Below are positions 17,235 through 24,712 of a stretch of 49,007 nt of DNA, piece after piece. Within the stretch, counting starts at the first letter, position 1; every line of letters starts with the position of its first letter. The notes under the pieces were generated by a model. The model had not been told where the DNA came from and did no database searches. It was given only the letters and a program-made list of their open reading frames with translations. The translations under genes were made by a program, and so were the position numbers. This stretch comes from Prochlorococcaceae cyanobacterium ETNP18_MAG_14 (GTDB lineage Bacteria; Cyanobacteriota; Cyanobacteriia; PCC-6307; Cyanobiaceae), in contig JASLWC010000003.1 in NCBI GenBank assembly GCA_030741055.1, forward strand, positions 1-49,007, written 5' to 3'.

Positions 17235-18073
17235 GACTCATGGCCGACGTCATCAGCCCGATTCAAACCCCTAGCCAACTCCACCCAGTGAGCAGGGGAC
17301 AGTTCTTGAGGTCGCTGCTGCAGGCTGATGCCAATAGCTTGTGCCAGAGCGTTCAGTTCGGCGGCAGGACGCAAGCCAGCAAGGGTATTGCGCAACATCT
17401 TTCGCCTAGCCAGGAAAGCTTGCCGCAACAATGCCTCAACTCGCCTAGCGAGAAGAGGTTCAAGACGCTGATCGGGTTCAAGAGGCTCTAAGGAAATGAC
17501 CTCGGACTGAACTTTTGGCGACGGCTTAAAACAGCGTGGTGGTACAAGGCAAACACTTGTGCAACGAGCCAGTAACTGAAGTCGCACGCTTAGAGCACTG
17601 AAACAGCTCTGTCCGGGTCGGGCGCGAATCCGTTCAGCAACTTCTTTCTGCAAAAGCAGTACAAGCCGTTGATAAGGCATTTCAACAGGTCGATCTAAAC
17701 GACCAACCAAACGCTCAAGCAAAGGACCTGTGATGTTGTATGGAATGTTGGCGACAACCTTGGTAGCAGCAGTGCCATCGGGAAAAGTTAACGGCACCGA
17801 CAACACATCCCCCTCCTGCAAAGTCAAACGAGGCTGATCAACAAAACGCTGTCTCAAGCCAGCGACTAGATCCCTATCCAACTCGATGGCATGAACCGCC
17901 ATAGCAGGAGAGGCCAGCAGGCGTTCCGTAAGCGAACCTCGCCCTGGACCTACTTCCAGCACTTGGTCATGGGGCTGCACATCAGCCGCATCGAGAATCC
18001 GATCCAACACAGCCGCATCGATGAGCCAATGCTGAGCAAAGCGTTTACGTGGTTGATGTCCGAGAAAGGCCAT
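17231..18073 (-). CDS. rsmA: 16S rRNA dimethyladenosine transferase
   Basis: The 280-residue enzyme (KsgA) dimethylates two adjacent adenines in the 3' hairpin of 16S rRNA late in 30S assembly. It begins [13 protein letters not shown] and has SAM motif [14 protein letters not shown], the acidic ELDRDL loop, and catalytic [11 protein letters not shown]. The helical C-terminus has [18 protein letters not shown] 18073 ([12 protein letters not shown]) gives the family N-terminus. The open frame to 18136 would overlap the upstream gene. Confidence 0.95.
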   Translation of the reverse strand: MAFLGHQPRKRFAQHWLIDAAVLDRILDAADVQPHDQVLEVGPGRGSLTERLLASPAMAVHAIELDRDLVAGLRQRFVDQPRLTLQEGDVLSVPLTFPDGTAATKVVANIPYNITGPLLERLVGRLDRPVEMPYQRLVLLLQKEVAERIRARPGQSCFSALSVRLQLLARCTSVCLVPPRCFKPSPKVQSEVISLEPLEPDQRLEPLLARRVEALLRQAFLARRKMLRNTLAGLRPAAELNALAQAIGISLQQRPQELSPAHWVELARGLNRADDVGHES

Positions 18074-18111
18074 CGCCCAACTCTGCCCGAGCATGCCAAG
18101 GCAGCGTGCGA

Positions 18112-18528
18112 TTAACAGGAGCAACCACTCAGACACAACGTCTCAACACGAATCCAGCGCACCGGTCGACTGCGCAGTGTCCTCTGGTGGAGTGGTCTTG
18201 AGTGGAGTGGTAAAGGCACAAGAGCCAAAACCACCTCCAAAGTGTGTTCACTGAAGCGGGGATGCGCAGCTGACCAACAGTTCATGGCACGGCACAACCG
18301 CAAGCGCTTTGCCTGGTCAAACGCCCGTAATCCCCAGTCATCCAATCCACGACAACGTCGGGCCTTGACCTCCACCAGTAACAGTCGCGTTCTTTTATTT
18401 AAGAGAAGGTCAATTTCTCCATACCGGCAAAACCAGCGCTGACTAACTAACTGCCAGCCACTTCTATGCAACAGACGCAATACCAATTGCTCCGCCAAAC
18501 GCCCCTGCTGTATTGAATCCATCCTCAT
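18112..18528 (-). CDS. UPF0102 (YraN) family endonuclease-like protein
   Basis: The 138-residue protein carries the PD-(D/E)XK-like core GRLAEQLVLRLLHRSGW, CRYGEIDLLL and LLLVEVKARR. This fits the YraN/UPF0102 fold related to Holliday-junction resolvases. Its cellular role is not settled. The Cys-containing C-terminus LSGCSC is unusual. It heads the tight minus-strand operon leading into rsmA. The start could be at 18528 or 18522. Confidence 0.9.
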   Translation of the reverse strand: MRMDSIQQGRLAEQLVLRLLHRSGWQLVSQRWFCRYGEIDLLLNKRTRLLLVEVKARRCRGLDDWGLRAFDQAKRLRLCRAMNCWSAAHPRFSEHTLEVVLALVPLPLHSRPLHQRTLRSRPVRWIRVETLCLSGCSC

Positions 18529-18666
18529 GAACTACTCACAAGATGAGAGTTCCACCATCAGATCAATAACAGAAAGCCATTACCGCAGAGAGTGCTACTT
18601 CTCCCCAAATAAGCCAGCATTCCAATGCCAGCAGACCTAGGGTTTGCTTATTGCGTTTCTGTTCCA

Positions 18667-19143
18667 ATGCGTGCCCGCCTACTGGCCTTGGCCGCTGCTG
18701 CGCTTGTTTTTCTTGTGCCTTTGCAACCCAGCTGGGCAACCATGAATCATTCCCAGCAAGTGCTGATCAATTCAGACTTCTCTAATCAAGATCTCCGAGG
18801 CGTCACTTTTAATCTCGCCAACCTGCGCGAAGCCAACCTATCCGGAAGTGACCTCGAGGGGGCAAGCCTTTTTGGCGCCAAGCTTGACGATGCCAACCTC
18901 AGTAACACCAACTTGAGGGAGTCAACTCTCGACTCCGCCATATTCAATGGAACCGACCTCACTAATGCAGTTCTTGAAGACGCCTTTGCCTTCAATACCC
19001 GCTTCAAGAACGTAACCATCACAGGTGCCGACTTCACCAACGTGCCTCTACGCGGCGATGTGCTGACAACGCTCTGCGCAGCCGCTGAAGGAACCAACCC
19101 AATCACCGGTCGCGACACCCGCGACAGCCTTGATTGCAGCTGA
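18667..19143 (+). CDS. Pentapeptide-repeat protein, probably thylakoid lumenal
   Basis: The product has 158 residues. An N-terminal signal peptide (MRARLLALAAAALVFLVPL, likely cut after PSWA) is followed by about 13 pentapeptide repeats of the A(D/N)LXX type. Examples are NLREANLSGSDLEGASLFGAKL and ANLSNTNLRES. They would form a right-handed beta-helix of about three turns. A short C-terminal region with LCAAAEG and DTRDSLDCS holds two Cys that may form a disulfide in the lumen or periplasm. ATG 18667 is chosen because it begins the signal peptide. Confidence 0.88.
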   Translation: MRARLLALAAAALVFLVPLQPSWATMNHSQQVLINSDFSNQDLRGVTFNLANLREANLSGSDLEGASLFGAKLDDANLSNTNLRESTLDSAIFNGTDLTNAVLEDAFAFNTRFKNVTITGADFTNVPLRGDVLTTLCAAAEGTNPITGRDTRDSLDCS

Positions 19144-19165
19144 ATGTACCTCTCCTACCACCTCG

Positions 19166-19597
19166 ATGAGCTTTGACTCCCACAGTCTTGAACGTCTCCG
19201 TGAACTAGGCCGGCAACTCCCAAAGCCCTTACCAAGCCCAGACGTCCAAATCAGCGAAAACTCACCAGCCAACAAACGTCGCCATCGCATCGAAACCGAA
19301 GAAGATCCCCAGGCCCTTTTCAAGGAACTGATGCAAGTAAGCCCTGATGGGAATGTTCCAACCCATTTGATGGCACGTCTCAGAGAGATTGAAACGAAGC
19401 AAGAGAACAAGGAACAGCGCGAACGAAGTAGCCAACAAACAACTGAAATTGCTCAGGGCATTAACACGCCAACCAACAATGCCGGCAAGGGCAAAACCAC
19501 CCTTCCACAGAGACCTAGATCGACCCCTGGCAGCGAGGAAGAAAGTCTTTACGTAGCCTTCGGGCAACTGCTACTAGAAGATGAGGACGAGACTTGA
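19166..19597 (+). CDS. Conserved-type hypothetical protein, 143 aa
   Basis: The protein begins MSFDSHSLERLRELGRQLPKPLP. It has a helical middle (DPQALFKELMQVSPDG, LMARLREIET) and a low-complexity Gln/Thr/Asn region, and ends in acidic FGQLLLEDEDE. It has no signal or membrane segment. It starts 22 bases after the pentapeptide-repeat gene and is probably co-transcribed with it. The function is unknown. Confidence 0.7.
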   Translation: MSFDSHSLERLRELGRQLPKPLPSPDVQISENSPANKRRHRIETEEDPQALFKELMQVSPDGNVPTHLMARLREIETKQENKEQRERSSQQTTEIAQGINTPTNNAGKGKTTLPQRPRSTPGSEEESLYVAFGQLLLEDEDET

Positions 19598-19708
19598 ATT
19601 CTGCTCAAACTGCATCGGACGAGCAAAACACCACAGCTTTACGCATCATTGCTATGGTCAGGATTTCATAGGATAAGGTTTGCTAAAACCGTAGTCAGTA
19701 GAAGGGAT

Positions 19709-20146
19709 TTGAGAAGAGCCTTATCCTGCCGAATCATAGCCGTGGGCAAAGTGCGCAAGGGCTGGATTCAAGACGGCTTGTCGATGTATCTAAAGCGCCT
19801 GCCGGGCATAACGATCACAGAAGTTCGTGACACCTACCCCCTACGAGAGGCGGAAGCAATACGGGCAACACTGAACAATAAGGAATTAGTGGTAGCTCTC
19901 TGCGAAGAAGGAGAAGCATTGGCCTCAGTTCCCTTTGCCGAACGTCTACAGAAGTTTGGCTCTGAGCGTATTGCCTTTGTGATTGGTGGCGCTGATGGCC
20001 TGAGCAAAGAGCTGAAGAGCTCAGCCCACTGGCAACTCAGCCTGTCACCGATGACTCTCCCGCACGAACTGGCCCGCTTGCTGCTTGCGGAACAGCTCTA
20101 TAGAGCGCAAAGCATCACACAAGGAAGCAGCTATCACCGCCGCTAA
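19709..20146 (+). CDS. rlmH: 23S rRNA pseudouridine-1915 N3-methyltransferase
   Basis: RlmH is a SPOUT methyltransferase that modifies pseudouridine 1915 in helix 69 of assembled 70S ribosomes. Evidence is [46 protein letters not shown], the knotted SAM site [10 protein letters not shown] and [25 protein letters not shown]. The end, SSYHRR, is close to the usual YHR(E) end. No ATG start is available. I chose TTG 19709, preceded by AGAAGGGA, giving 145 residues. The frame is open to TTG 19649. Confidence 0.92.
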   Translation: MRRALSCRIIAVGKVRKGWIQDGLSMYLKRLPGITITEVRDTYPLREAEAIRATLNNKELVVALCEEGEALASVPFAERLQKFGSERIAFVIGGADGLSKELKSSAHWQLSLSPMTLPHELARLLLAEQLYRAQSITQGSSYHRR

Positions 20147-20173
20147 CAGCCCCAAAAATTCAACACATGAATT

Positions 20174-20187
20174 GGAACAGATGTACT
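20174..20187 (-). promoter_or_regulatory. LexA (SOS) box of umuD, perfect consensus match
   Basis: GGAACAGATGTACT is, read on the minus strand, AGTACATCTGTTCC. This matches RGTAC-N3-DGTWCB at all positions. It ends 25 bases before the umuD ATG at 20213, the expected place for a repressor of this SOS gene. Confidence 0.75.
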
Positions 20188-20212
20188 ATCAAGGCTGCTA
20201 TTGCGTGTCGCA

Positions 20213-20668
20213 ATGGATTTCACGCAGCACCCTTTGCCTCTGCGTTCTGAGCGCAAGCGACAGCCCCTGCCATTAGCAGGAGAGGACGTGGCAGCGGGAT
20301 TTCCCTCGCCTGCAGAGGATTACATGGAAATCGGCATCGACCTTAACGAACAACTAATTCGCCATCCGGCCAGCACCTTCTTCCTGCGTGTTAGCGGCCA
20401 CTCAATGACAGGTGTCGGCATCCACAATGGCGACCTATTGGTTGTAGATCGTAGCCTGGATGCACGACCCGGGCACATCGTGGTAGCAATTCTCGATGGC
20501 GCCTTTACGGTCAAACAACTTGTACGCCACCGTGGCGTACTGCGCCTAGAAGCTGCTAATTCCAAATACCCACCACTTGATCTAGTTCACTTCGGCGACG
20601 TGCAGATTTGGGGAGTAGCAGTGCATTCCATTCATAACCTCAGCACAGCTCGACAGGCTTCTCACTAA
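20213..20668 (+). CDS. umuD: DNA polymerase V accessory subunit UmuD
   Basis: The 151-residue protein is an S24 self-cleaving peptidase related to LexA. The cleavage site is Ala28-Gly29 in EDVAAGFPSP. The catalytic Ser is in SGHSMTG (Ser64) and the Lys in FTVKQL (Lys101). RecA-stimulated cleavage gives UmuD', which joins UmuC to form translesion polymerase V. A perfect LexA box precedes it. Unlike the E. coli layout, umuC is not the next gene but starts 1.2 kb downstream. ATG 20213 is preferred over TTG 20201. Confidence 0.95.
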   Translation: MDFTQHPLPLRSERKRQPLPLAGEDVAAGFPSPAEDYMEIGIDLNEQLIRHPASTFFLRVSGHSMTGVGIHNGDLLVVDRSLDARPGHIVVAILDGAFTVKQLVRHRGVLRLEAANSKYPPLDLVHFGDVQIWGVAVHSIHNLSTARQASH

Positions 20669-20848
20669 ATCTTGACGCAAACTTGCGCATAATTACACTA
20701 TTCAAAAGCGCAATGAGATTATCGCCAAGCACAAAGATAGTCATTTTGAATCTCCATAATAAAAAGGAAAAATGCAACAGATCCAATGCATAACGCATAA
20801 CTTTTATTCACCTAAATAGCGGAAGGCAACTGCACGATCAGATCAATA

Positions 20849-21370
20849 TCAACAAGAAGAATCTTTGATATCCCACAGCTTGTTAGTTAACCGACTAAGC
20901 CATTGGAGCCTCACTCGTTCTTCATCCGCCTCTTTATCTGAAGCCCAACTAGATATAGAGTGATGGAAAATGGCAGAGCACGCCTCATCAGGCCCCCTCA
21001 ACCAACCAAGGTCTTTAAGATAATCATGAACACACTCATCTACAAACAGAAACCAGTCTTGCAAACGGTTACTGCCATTGGCTTTAATTGCTTTCTGCTG
21101 GAGCGCCGAAGCTCCATCAGGCGACTCAATAAGACCATGTACAGCCAAGATCTCCTCCCTTAAATCGAGCCACTCGCAATCACCCCTTAATTGAAGATCA
21201 TAATAACGTTCACGGAACTGATTGTCTTCCTTACAAAGCCATTCTATCCACGCTTCTTCCATTAACTCCTTGATCTCTTGCTTATCTCCTCTAGATAGCC
21301 ATTCAGAAAAGGTTGTTTTATTAATTCTTTGGATAATGTTTTGCTGATGATTAGTCAAAGTTGGTGTCAT
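20849..21370 (-). CDS. Unknown protein between umuD and umuC
   Basis: This 173-residue protein is rich in Trp and acidic residues (FSEWLSRGDKQEIKELMEEAWIEWLCKEDNQF, LQDWFLFVDECVHDYLKDLGWL). It is predicted to be helical and soluble, and I recognise no family. It is transcribed opposite to umuD and umuC and is flanked by gene-free AT-rich DNA on both sides. That pattern suggests an insertion into an ancestral umuDC operon. The start ATG (MTPTLTNHQQN) follows a weak ribosome-binding site. Confidence 0.6.
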   Translation of the reverse strand: MTPTLTNHQQNIIQRINKTTFSEWLSRGDKQEIKELMEEAWIEWLCKEDNQFRERYYDLQLRGDCEWLDLREEILAVHGLIESPDGASALQQKAIKANGSNRLQDWFLFVDECVHDYLKDLGWLRGPDEACSAIFHHSISSWASDKEADEERVRLQWLSRLTNKLWDIKDSSC

Positions 21371-21667
21371 CTTAATCCTTTTGTCTTGTCAGTTTTTGCA
21401 TCAGCTCCGTCGAACACCTCCGCCCGAGAAAAGCTACTAAAGGCTAATCACATTAGCCACACACTACTTCGAGATCAGACACAACCGCATTAATGTGCAA
21501 AGGATAAACCAGTCAATAGTTGAGTGGAGCAGAGAGCGAAGCAACGCCTAGATCGCCATACACCACTAGCAATGTAGACATAAGCCTGGATTCACCTAAG
21601 TCAAACTTGACACCGAGCAGGCATCCTCTATTCCAAGAAGTCACCAGGCCACAACAACGGGTTTAAT

Positions 21668-21697
21668 GATGGCGGACTTGATGATGGCGGACTTGAT
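21668..21697. repeat. Exact 15-bp tandem duplication
   Basis: The unit GATGGCGGACTTGAT occurs twice head to tail with no mismatch, in the non-coding DNA between the unknown minus-strand gene and umuC. It looks like recent replication slippage. Confidence 0.85.
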
Positions 21698-21858
21698 GCA
21701 AACAAGTAATAACAAAACAATCAAACAACTAATCGAGAGCACTATTGAGCACAAACCTGCATACGCATTCTTCTGGCCACATAACCGACAACTATCACGA
21801 AGGGCACCGCAGCAGAGCGCCACTCCACCATCAGGCAACCCGCCATCAGTCGGTCTAT

Positions 21859-21872
21859 AGTACAATTGCACT
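21859..21872 (+). promoter_or_regulatory. LexA-like box of umuC (one mismatch)
   Basis: AGTACAATTGCACT is a near-perfect palindrome around CAATTG. It differs from RGTAC-N3-DGTWCB at a single position (C for T in the second half-site). It lies 38 bases before the umuC ATG. Because umuC has its own operator, it can be SOS-induced independently of umuD. Confidence 0.6.
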
Positions 21873-21910
21873 ATCCATAAGCATTGTTTGGCTAGTTTCC
21901 GCTCAACGCC

Positions 21911-23185
21911 ATGCCACAGGCCACCGCCTTGATCGATGGCAACAACTTCTATGCCGCCTGTGAGCAAAGCCTTGATGCCTCACTAGGTAATCGCCCCTTG
22001 GTAGTGCTCTCCAACAACGATGGCTGCATTGTTGCCCGCAGCGCCGAGGCCCGCGCTCTCGGCATCACCATGGGTACGCCCTATTTCAAGGTTCAAAGTG
22101 AACTGGAGAGATTGGGCGTAGTAGTGCGCAGCTCCAACTACGCCCTCTACGGAGACATGAGCCAACGGCTGATGACTTTGCTAGAAGCTCATTGCGAAGA
22201 ACTAGAGATCTATTCCATTGACGAAGCCTTCGCCCGCATCAGTCGACCCGCCGATTGCAACCTAAAGCCCTGGGCTCGTCAACTACGGGCCCGAGTGCAT
22301 CACAACCTTGGGCTGCCAATAGCCATCGGTCTTGGTGCCAGCAAAAGTCAAGCCAAACTCGCCAACCACCTAGCCAAGGCAATACCTGCTCATGCCGGTG
22401 TTTTCGACCTAACCACTACTAACAATCCAGATGCATGGCTCGAAAGCATCGCTATCGAAAATGTGTGGGGCATTGGCCGCAAACTATCCCAATGGTGTCG
22501 ACTTAAGGGCGTAACCAATGCCCGACAACTACGTGATATGCCACGCAGCCAACTTCACTCCCACTGCGGCGTAATCGGCTTACGTCTACAACGAGAATTA
22601 CAAGGCCACGCTTGCCTGCCTCTAGCCCTGGCTCCGTCGCCAAAACAAGAAACCTGTGTTAGCCGTAGTTTCAGCAGCCCAATCACAAGCCTGGAGGAAC
22701 TACGACAGGCAGTTGCAACCTACGTGGTGCGAGCCAGTGAAAAACTAAGGCGCCAACAGCAACAAACCAAATCACTAACCGTATTCACACGCACCAGCCC
22801 CTTCGCACCATCGTTTTATAGCCAAGCAGCTACGACCCAACTAGACCTGCCGAGCAACGACACTGCGGTCTTACTAGCAGCAGCGCTACCACTGGTAGAG
22901 CGAATCTTTCGTCCCCATCGCCGCCTAAGTAAAGCCGGGGTGCTGATGCAAAACCTACAGAGCACAGACCATCTTCAACAACACCTACTGGCAGCAGTCA
23001 GCACCGATACACAGCAACGCCGTGATCGACTAATGAGCGTCATCGACCAACTCAACTGTCGCTACGGCAGCGGAACTGTGCGCTGGGCCGCCTGCGGCAT
23101 GCAGCCAAGATGGAGCATGCGTCGTGACCAACTCAGCCGCGCTGCTACAACCCGCCTCAATGACCTGCCATTAGTTCTGGCCTAA
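21911..23185 (+). CDS. umuC: DNA polymerase V catalytic subunit UmuC
   Basis: This 424-residue Y-family translesion polymerase has ALIDGNNFYAACEQ (first catalytic Asp), VVLSNNDGCIVARSAEARALGI, the palm motif YSIDEAFARI, and helix-hairpin-helix elements around NVWGIGRKLSQW. The little finger domain follows, from about residue 235. Length equals E. coli UmuC (422). It acts with cleaved UmuD'2 at stalled forks. No partner gene follows on this strand. Confidence 0.96.
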   Translation: MPQATALIDGNNFYAACEQSLDASLGNRPLVVLSNNDGCIVARSAEARALGITMGTPYFKVQSELERLGVVVRSSNYALYGDMSQRLMTLLEAHCEELEIYSIDEAFARISRPADCNLKPWARQLRARVHHNLGLPIAIGLGASKSQAKLANHLAKAIPAHAGVFDLTTTNNPDAWLESIAIENVWGIGRKLSQWCRLKGVTNARQLRDMPRSQLHSHCGVIGLRLQRELQGHACLPLALAPSPKQETCVSRSFSSPITSLEELRQAVATYVVRASEKLRRQQQQTKSLTVFTRTSPFAPSFYSQAATTQLDLPSNDTAVLLAAALPLVERIFRPHRRLSKAGVLMQNLQSTDHLQQHLLAAVSTDTQQRRDRLMSVIDQLNCRYGSGTVRWAACGMQPRWSMRRDQLSRAATTRLNDLPLVLA

Positions 23186-23261
23186 AATCAAAACCAATCT
23201 TGTCGCTCCAATTACTTAGATATTCCAGCTAGATTTGGCTTGCTGGGTTCTATCCACACCT

Positions 23262-23522
23262 CTAAACCATGAAGGATGAAAAATGCAGAAGAGCAGAAAT
23301 AATAAAAAACGGAATTATCACTAAAAACAGAATCTTGGAGATAATAGGAATAACTTCAACCTCTCTAGATAAACCAAAAGAAAGGGGTTGAGGCTTCTCA
23401 TGAATCAAACAAGCAGAGCAAACTATTGATGTCCCTCCAGTTCGATGCACACTCTTCGCAAATGCTTCAGAAATTCCAACAGCCTTACCACAAAGTCTGC
23501 AGAAATGCCTAAATAACATCAA
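23262..23522 (-). CDS. Small zinc-ribbon membrane protein, possibly SOS-controlled
   Basis: The 86-residue protein has two CxxC pairs, CRLC at 8-11 and CSAC at 35-38, likely binding one zinc. A C-terminal transmembrane helix follows, about residues 59-82 (IPIISKILFLVIIPFFIISALLHF). The zinc-ribbon part would face the cytoplasm or lumen depending on orientation. I recognise no named family. A one-mismatch LexA box lies 16 bases upstream. Position next to umuC makes damage induction plausible but unproven. Confidence 0.55.
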   Translation of the reverse strand: MMLFRHFCRLCGKAVGISEAFAKSVHRTGGTSIVCSACLIHEKPQPLSFGLSREVEVIPIISKILFLVIIPFFIISALLHFSSFMV

Positions 23523-23538
23523 TACAAACTTAGAAGAA

Positions 23539-23552
23539 ATAACTGGTGTACT
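23539..23552 (-). promoter_or_regulatory. Degenerate LexA-like box (one mismatch)
   Basis: ATAACTGGTGTACT reads AGTACACCAGTTAT on the minus strand. It fits RGTAC-N3-DGTWCB except for A in place of C near the 3' end. It precedes the small membrane protein gene (start 23522) by 16 bases. A single box of this quality could be chance. Confidence 0.35.
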
Positions 23553-23608
23553 GAGACAAAAAAAGAAGAATGGCTCTTTTGTTTGAGCATCTGGTGTTGG
23601 CTAAAATC

Positions 23609-23944
23609 CTAAATTTGCTGCAAAAGCTGCACCGCTTCCTCCCGGCGGCTCAACAGCAACACCATACGGTCACCATGGCCAGCAAAACCAATCTGATGAC
23701 GCAACAATTCAGAGCTGGCAAGGGCCATGCCACAGGTCTCAACTAAAAGCACCGGAATAGTTCCGACATGACCTTGCATGCTCTGCAAATCAAGCGCCTG
23801 ATGCACGGCACGTTGTGCCTTATCCATACCTAGCCGTTCAACAAGCTGAGGCCAGAGATGATTCACCGGGGTGTACCCCACAAAATCAATAGACGTTTCA
23901 CTCATTACACATTGATTGCAGCGGTCCTCGGTTTGAAAGGACAT
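23609..23944 (-). CDS. Hypothetical protein, 111 aa
   Basis: This soluble protein contains WPQLVERLGMDKAQRAVHQALDLQ and a segment IPVLLVETCGMALASSELLRHQIGFAG that looks like a small alpha/beta fold. It directly abuts the stop of the upstream gene at 23945 (no gap), so the two form an operon. A later ATG at 23905 (MSETSIDF) is an alternative start and would drop a CxxC-containing N-terminus. The function is unknown. Confidence 0.65.
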   Translation of the reverse strand: MSFQTEDRCNQCVMSETSIDFVGYTPVNHLWPQLVERLGMDKAQRAVHQALDLQSMQGHVGTIPVLLVETCGMALASSELLRHQIGFAGHGDRMVLLLSRREEAVQLLQQI

Positions 23945-24199
23945 TCATGAAGAGAGTTGCTCTACAGCTCCAGTGATCATTGCCGGAGTCACCGAAATTG
24001 TCTCGATGGCATCGGCATTATCAAGGTAGGCGTCAAAAGAGGTGTAGTGATCAATATGGGGATTAGCTCCATCCACCGCACAGGCCTTTATCCAATCGCC
24101 ATCTTCAGGCTTCACCACAAAATATGCCTGGAGAGCCTCCTCTAGATCACCACCATCACCAATACCCTCACCGTGCCAAATCGCTTCGTAAAAGCCCAT
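23945..24199 (-). CDS. Hypothetical acidic protein, 84 aa
   Basis: The protein starts MGFYEAIWHGEGIGDGGDLEEALQ and is strongly acidic, with DGDWIKACAVDGANPHIDHY. It has no signal, membrane helix or catalytic motif that I recognise. It is the first gene of a two-gene minus-strand unit. A 13-bp inverted repeat lies 18 bases upstream of its start, in what would be its leader or promoter region. Confidence 0.6.
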   Translation of the reverse strand: MGFYEAIWHGEGIGDGGDLEEALQAYFVVKPEDGDWIKACAVDGANPHIDHYTSFDAYLDNADAIETISVTPAMITGAVEQLSS

Positions 24200-24217
24200 G
24201 TGATCAAGTGTAAGCAG

Positions 24218-24255
24218 ATTTCATCAGCTTAAGAAGTAAAGCGAAGCTGATGAAA
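24218..24255. repeat. Inverted repeat with 12-bp perfect arms
   Basis: TTTCATCAGCTT (24219-24230) is the exact reverse complement of AAGCTGATGAAA (24244-24255), with a 13-base spacer. The right arm is followed by ATTTGATTT. It could be a hairpin in the leader of the minus-strand gene, a terminator, or an element end beside the adjacent pseudogene. Confidence 0.7.
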
Positions 24256-24256
24256 A

Positions 24257-24681
24257 TTTGATTTCATCTTTCATAGCCAAAACCTATGCATTGTCACCAC
24301 TACCCCACAGAACATCCGACTAGGTATTGAAGTTGCGCTCGACTAGCTGATACGTGAAAACCAACCCTGAATGAGCAGTGCAGGGAAGCCTGGGTATTTG
24401 TGATCATTAAAGAAAGGATTTTGATTGTTCAAGCAACACTTTCTGGTGGCCAAAAATAACGAGTCGCGATTACACCTAGCCTTAGCTGCTAGCCCAAGCT
24501 ATTGCTTATCGAAGAACCTACCACTGCACTAAATAAAGCCTCCAAGCGATACGTAGTCGATCTATTCCAGAAGCCGGCCGAGGAAGAACAAGCGGGGAAC
24601 ATAGTGTTCACTCACTACAACAAGGTTCTCGACATAACTAATCCAATCGTGAAGCTGGTGGAGGCATCACTACTTAGCTGA
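24257..24681 (+). pseudogene. Decayed DevA-type ABC transporter ATPase
   Basis: Translation on the plus strand recovers the order of a DevA-like ATPase in two frames. From 24257 comes FDFIFHSQNL then TTPQNIRLGIEVALD, matching GFIFQAHNL...TAxQNV, before a stop at 24344. After a frame change near 24345-24372, TLSGGQK-stop-RVAI (ABC signature, 24439-24471) is followed by a second stop at 24490. Then come PKLLLIEEPTTALNKAS (Walker B and D loop), NIVFTHYNKVLDI (H loop) and a normal stop at 24679. Stops, a frameshift and changed key residues (Walker B Asp to Glu, H-loop region HDN to HYN) show long decay. The P-loop half is missing. Confidence 0.85.
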
Positions 24682-24712
24682 TCACTATTAAAAGTGGCGT
24701 CAGGTTGATTAC

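Larger units (their letters stand above)
21371..21910. other. Gene-free stretch ahead of umuC
   Basis: This 540-base stretch has no credible gene. It contains a short perfect hairpin GGCTAAT-CAC-ATTAGCC at 21442-21458, a 15-base tandem duplication at 21668-21697, and the LexA-like box of umuC near its end. Small frames over it (for example 21666-21860) are low-complexity and are not supported. Confidence 0.5.

Noticed and set aside
21641-21967. A 108-codon minus-strand frame across the umuC start
   Set aside because: It runs antisense over the umuC start and its LexA-like operator, and its repetitive part comes from the 15-bp tandem duplication.
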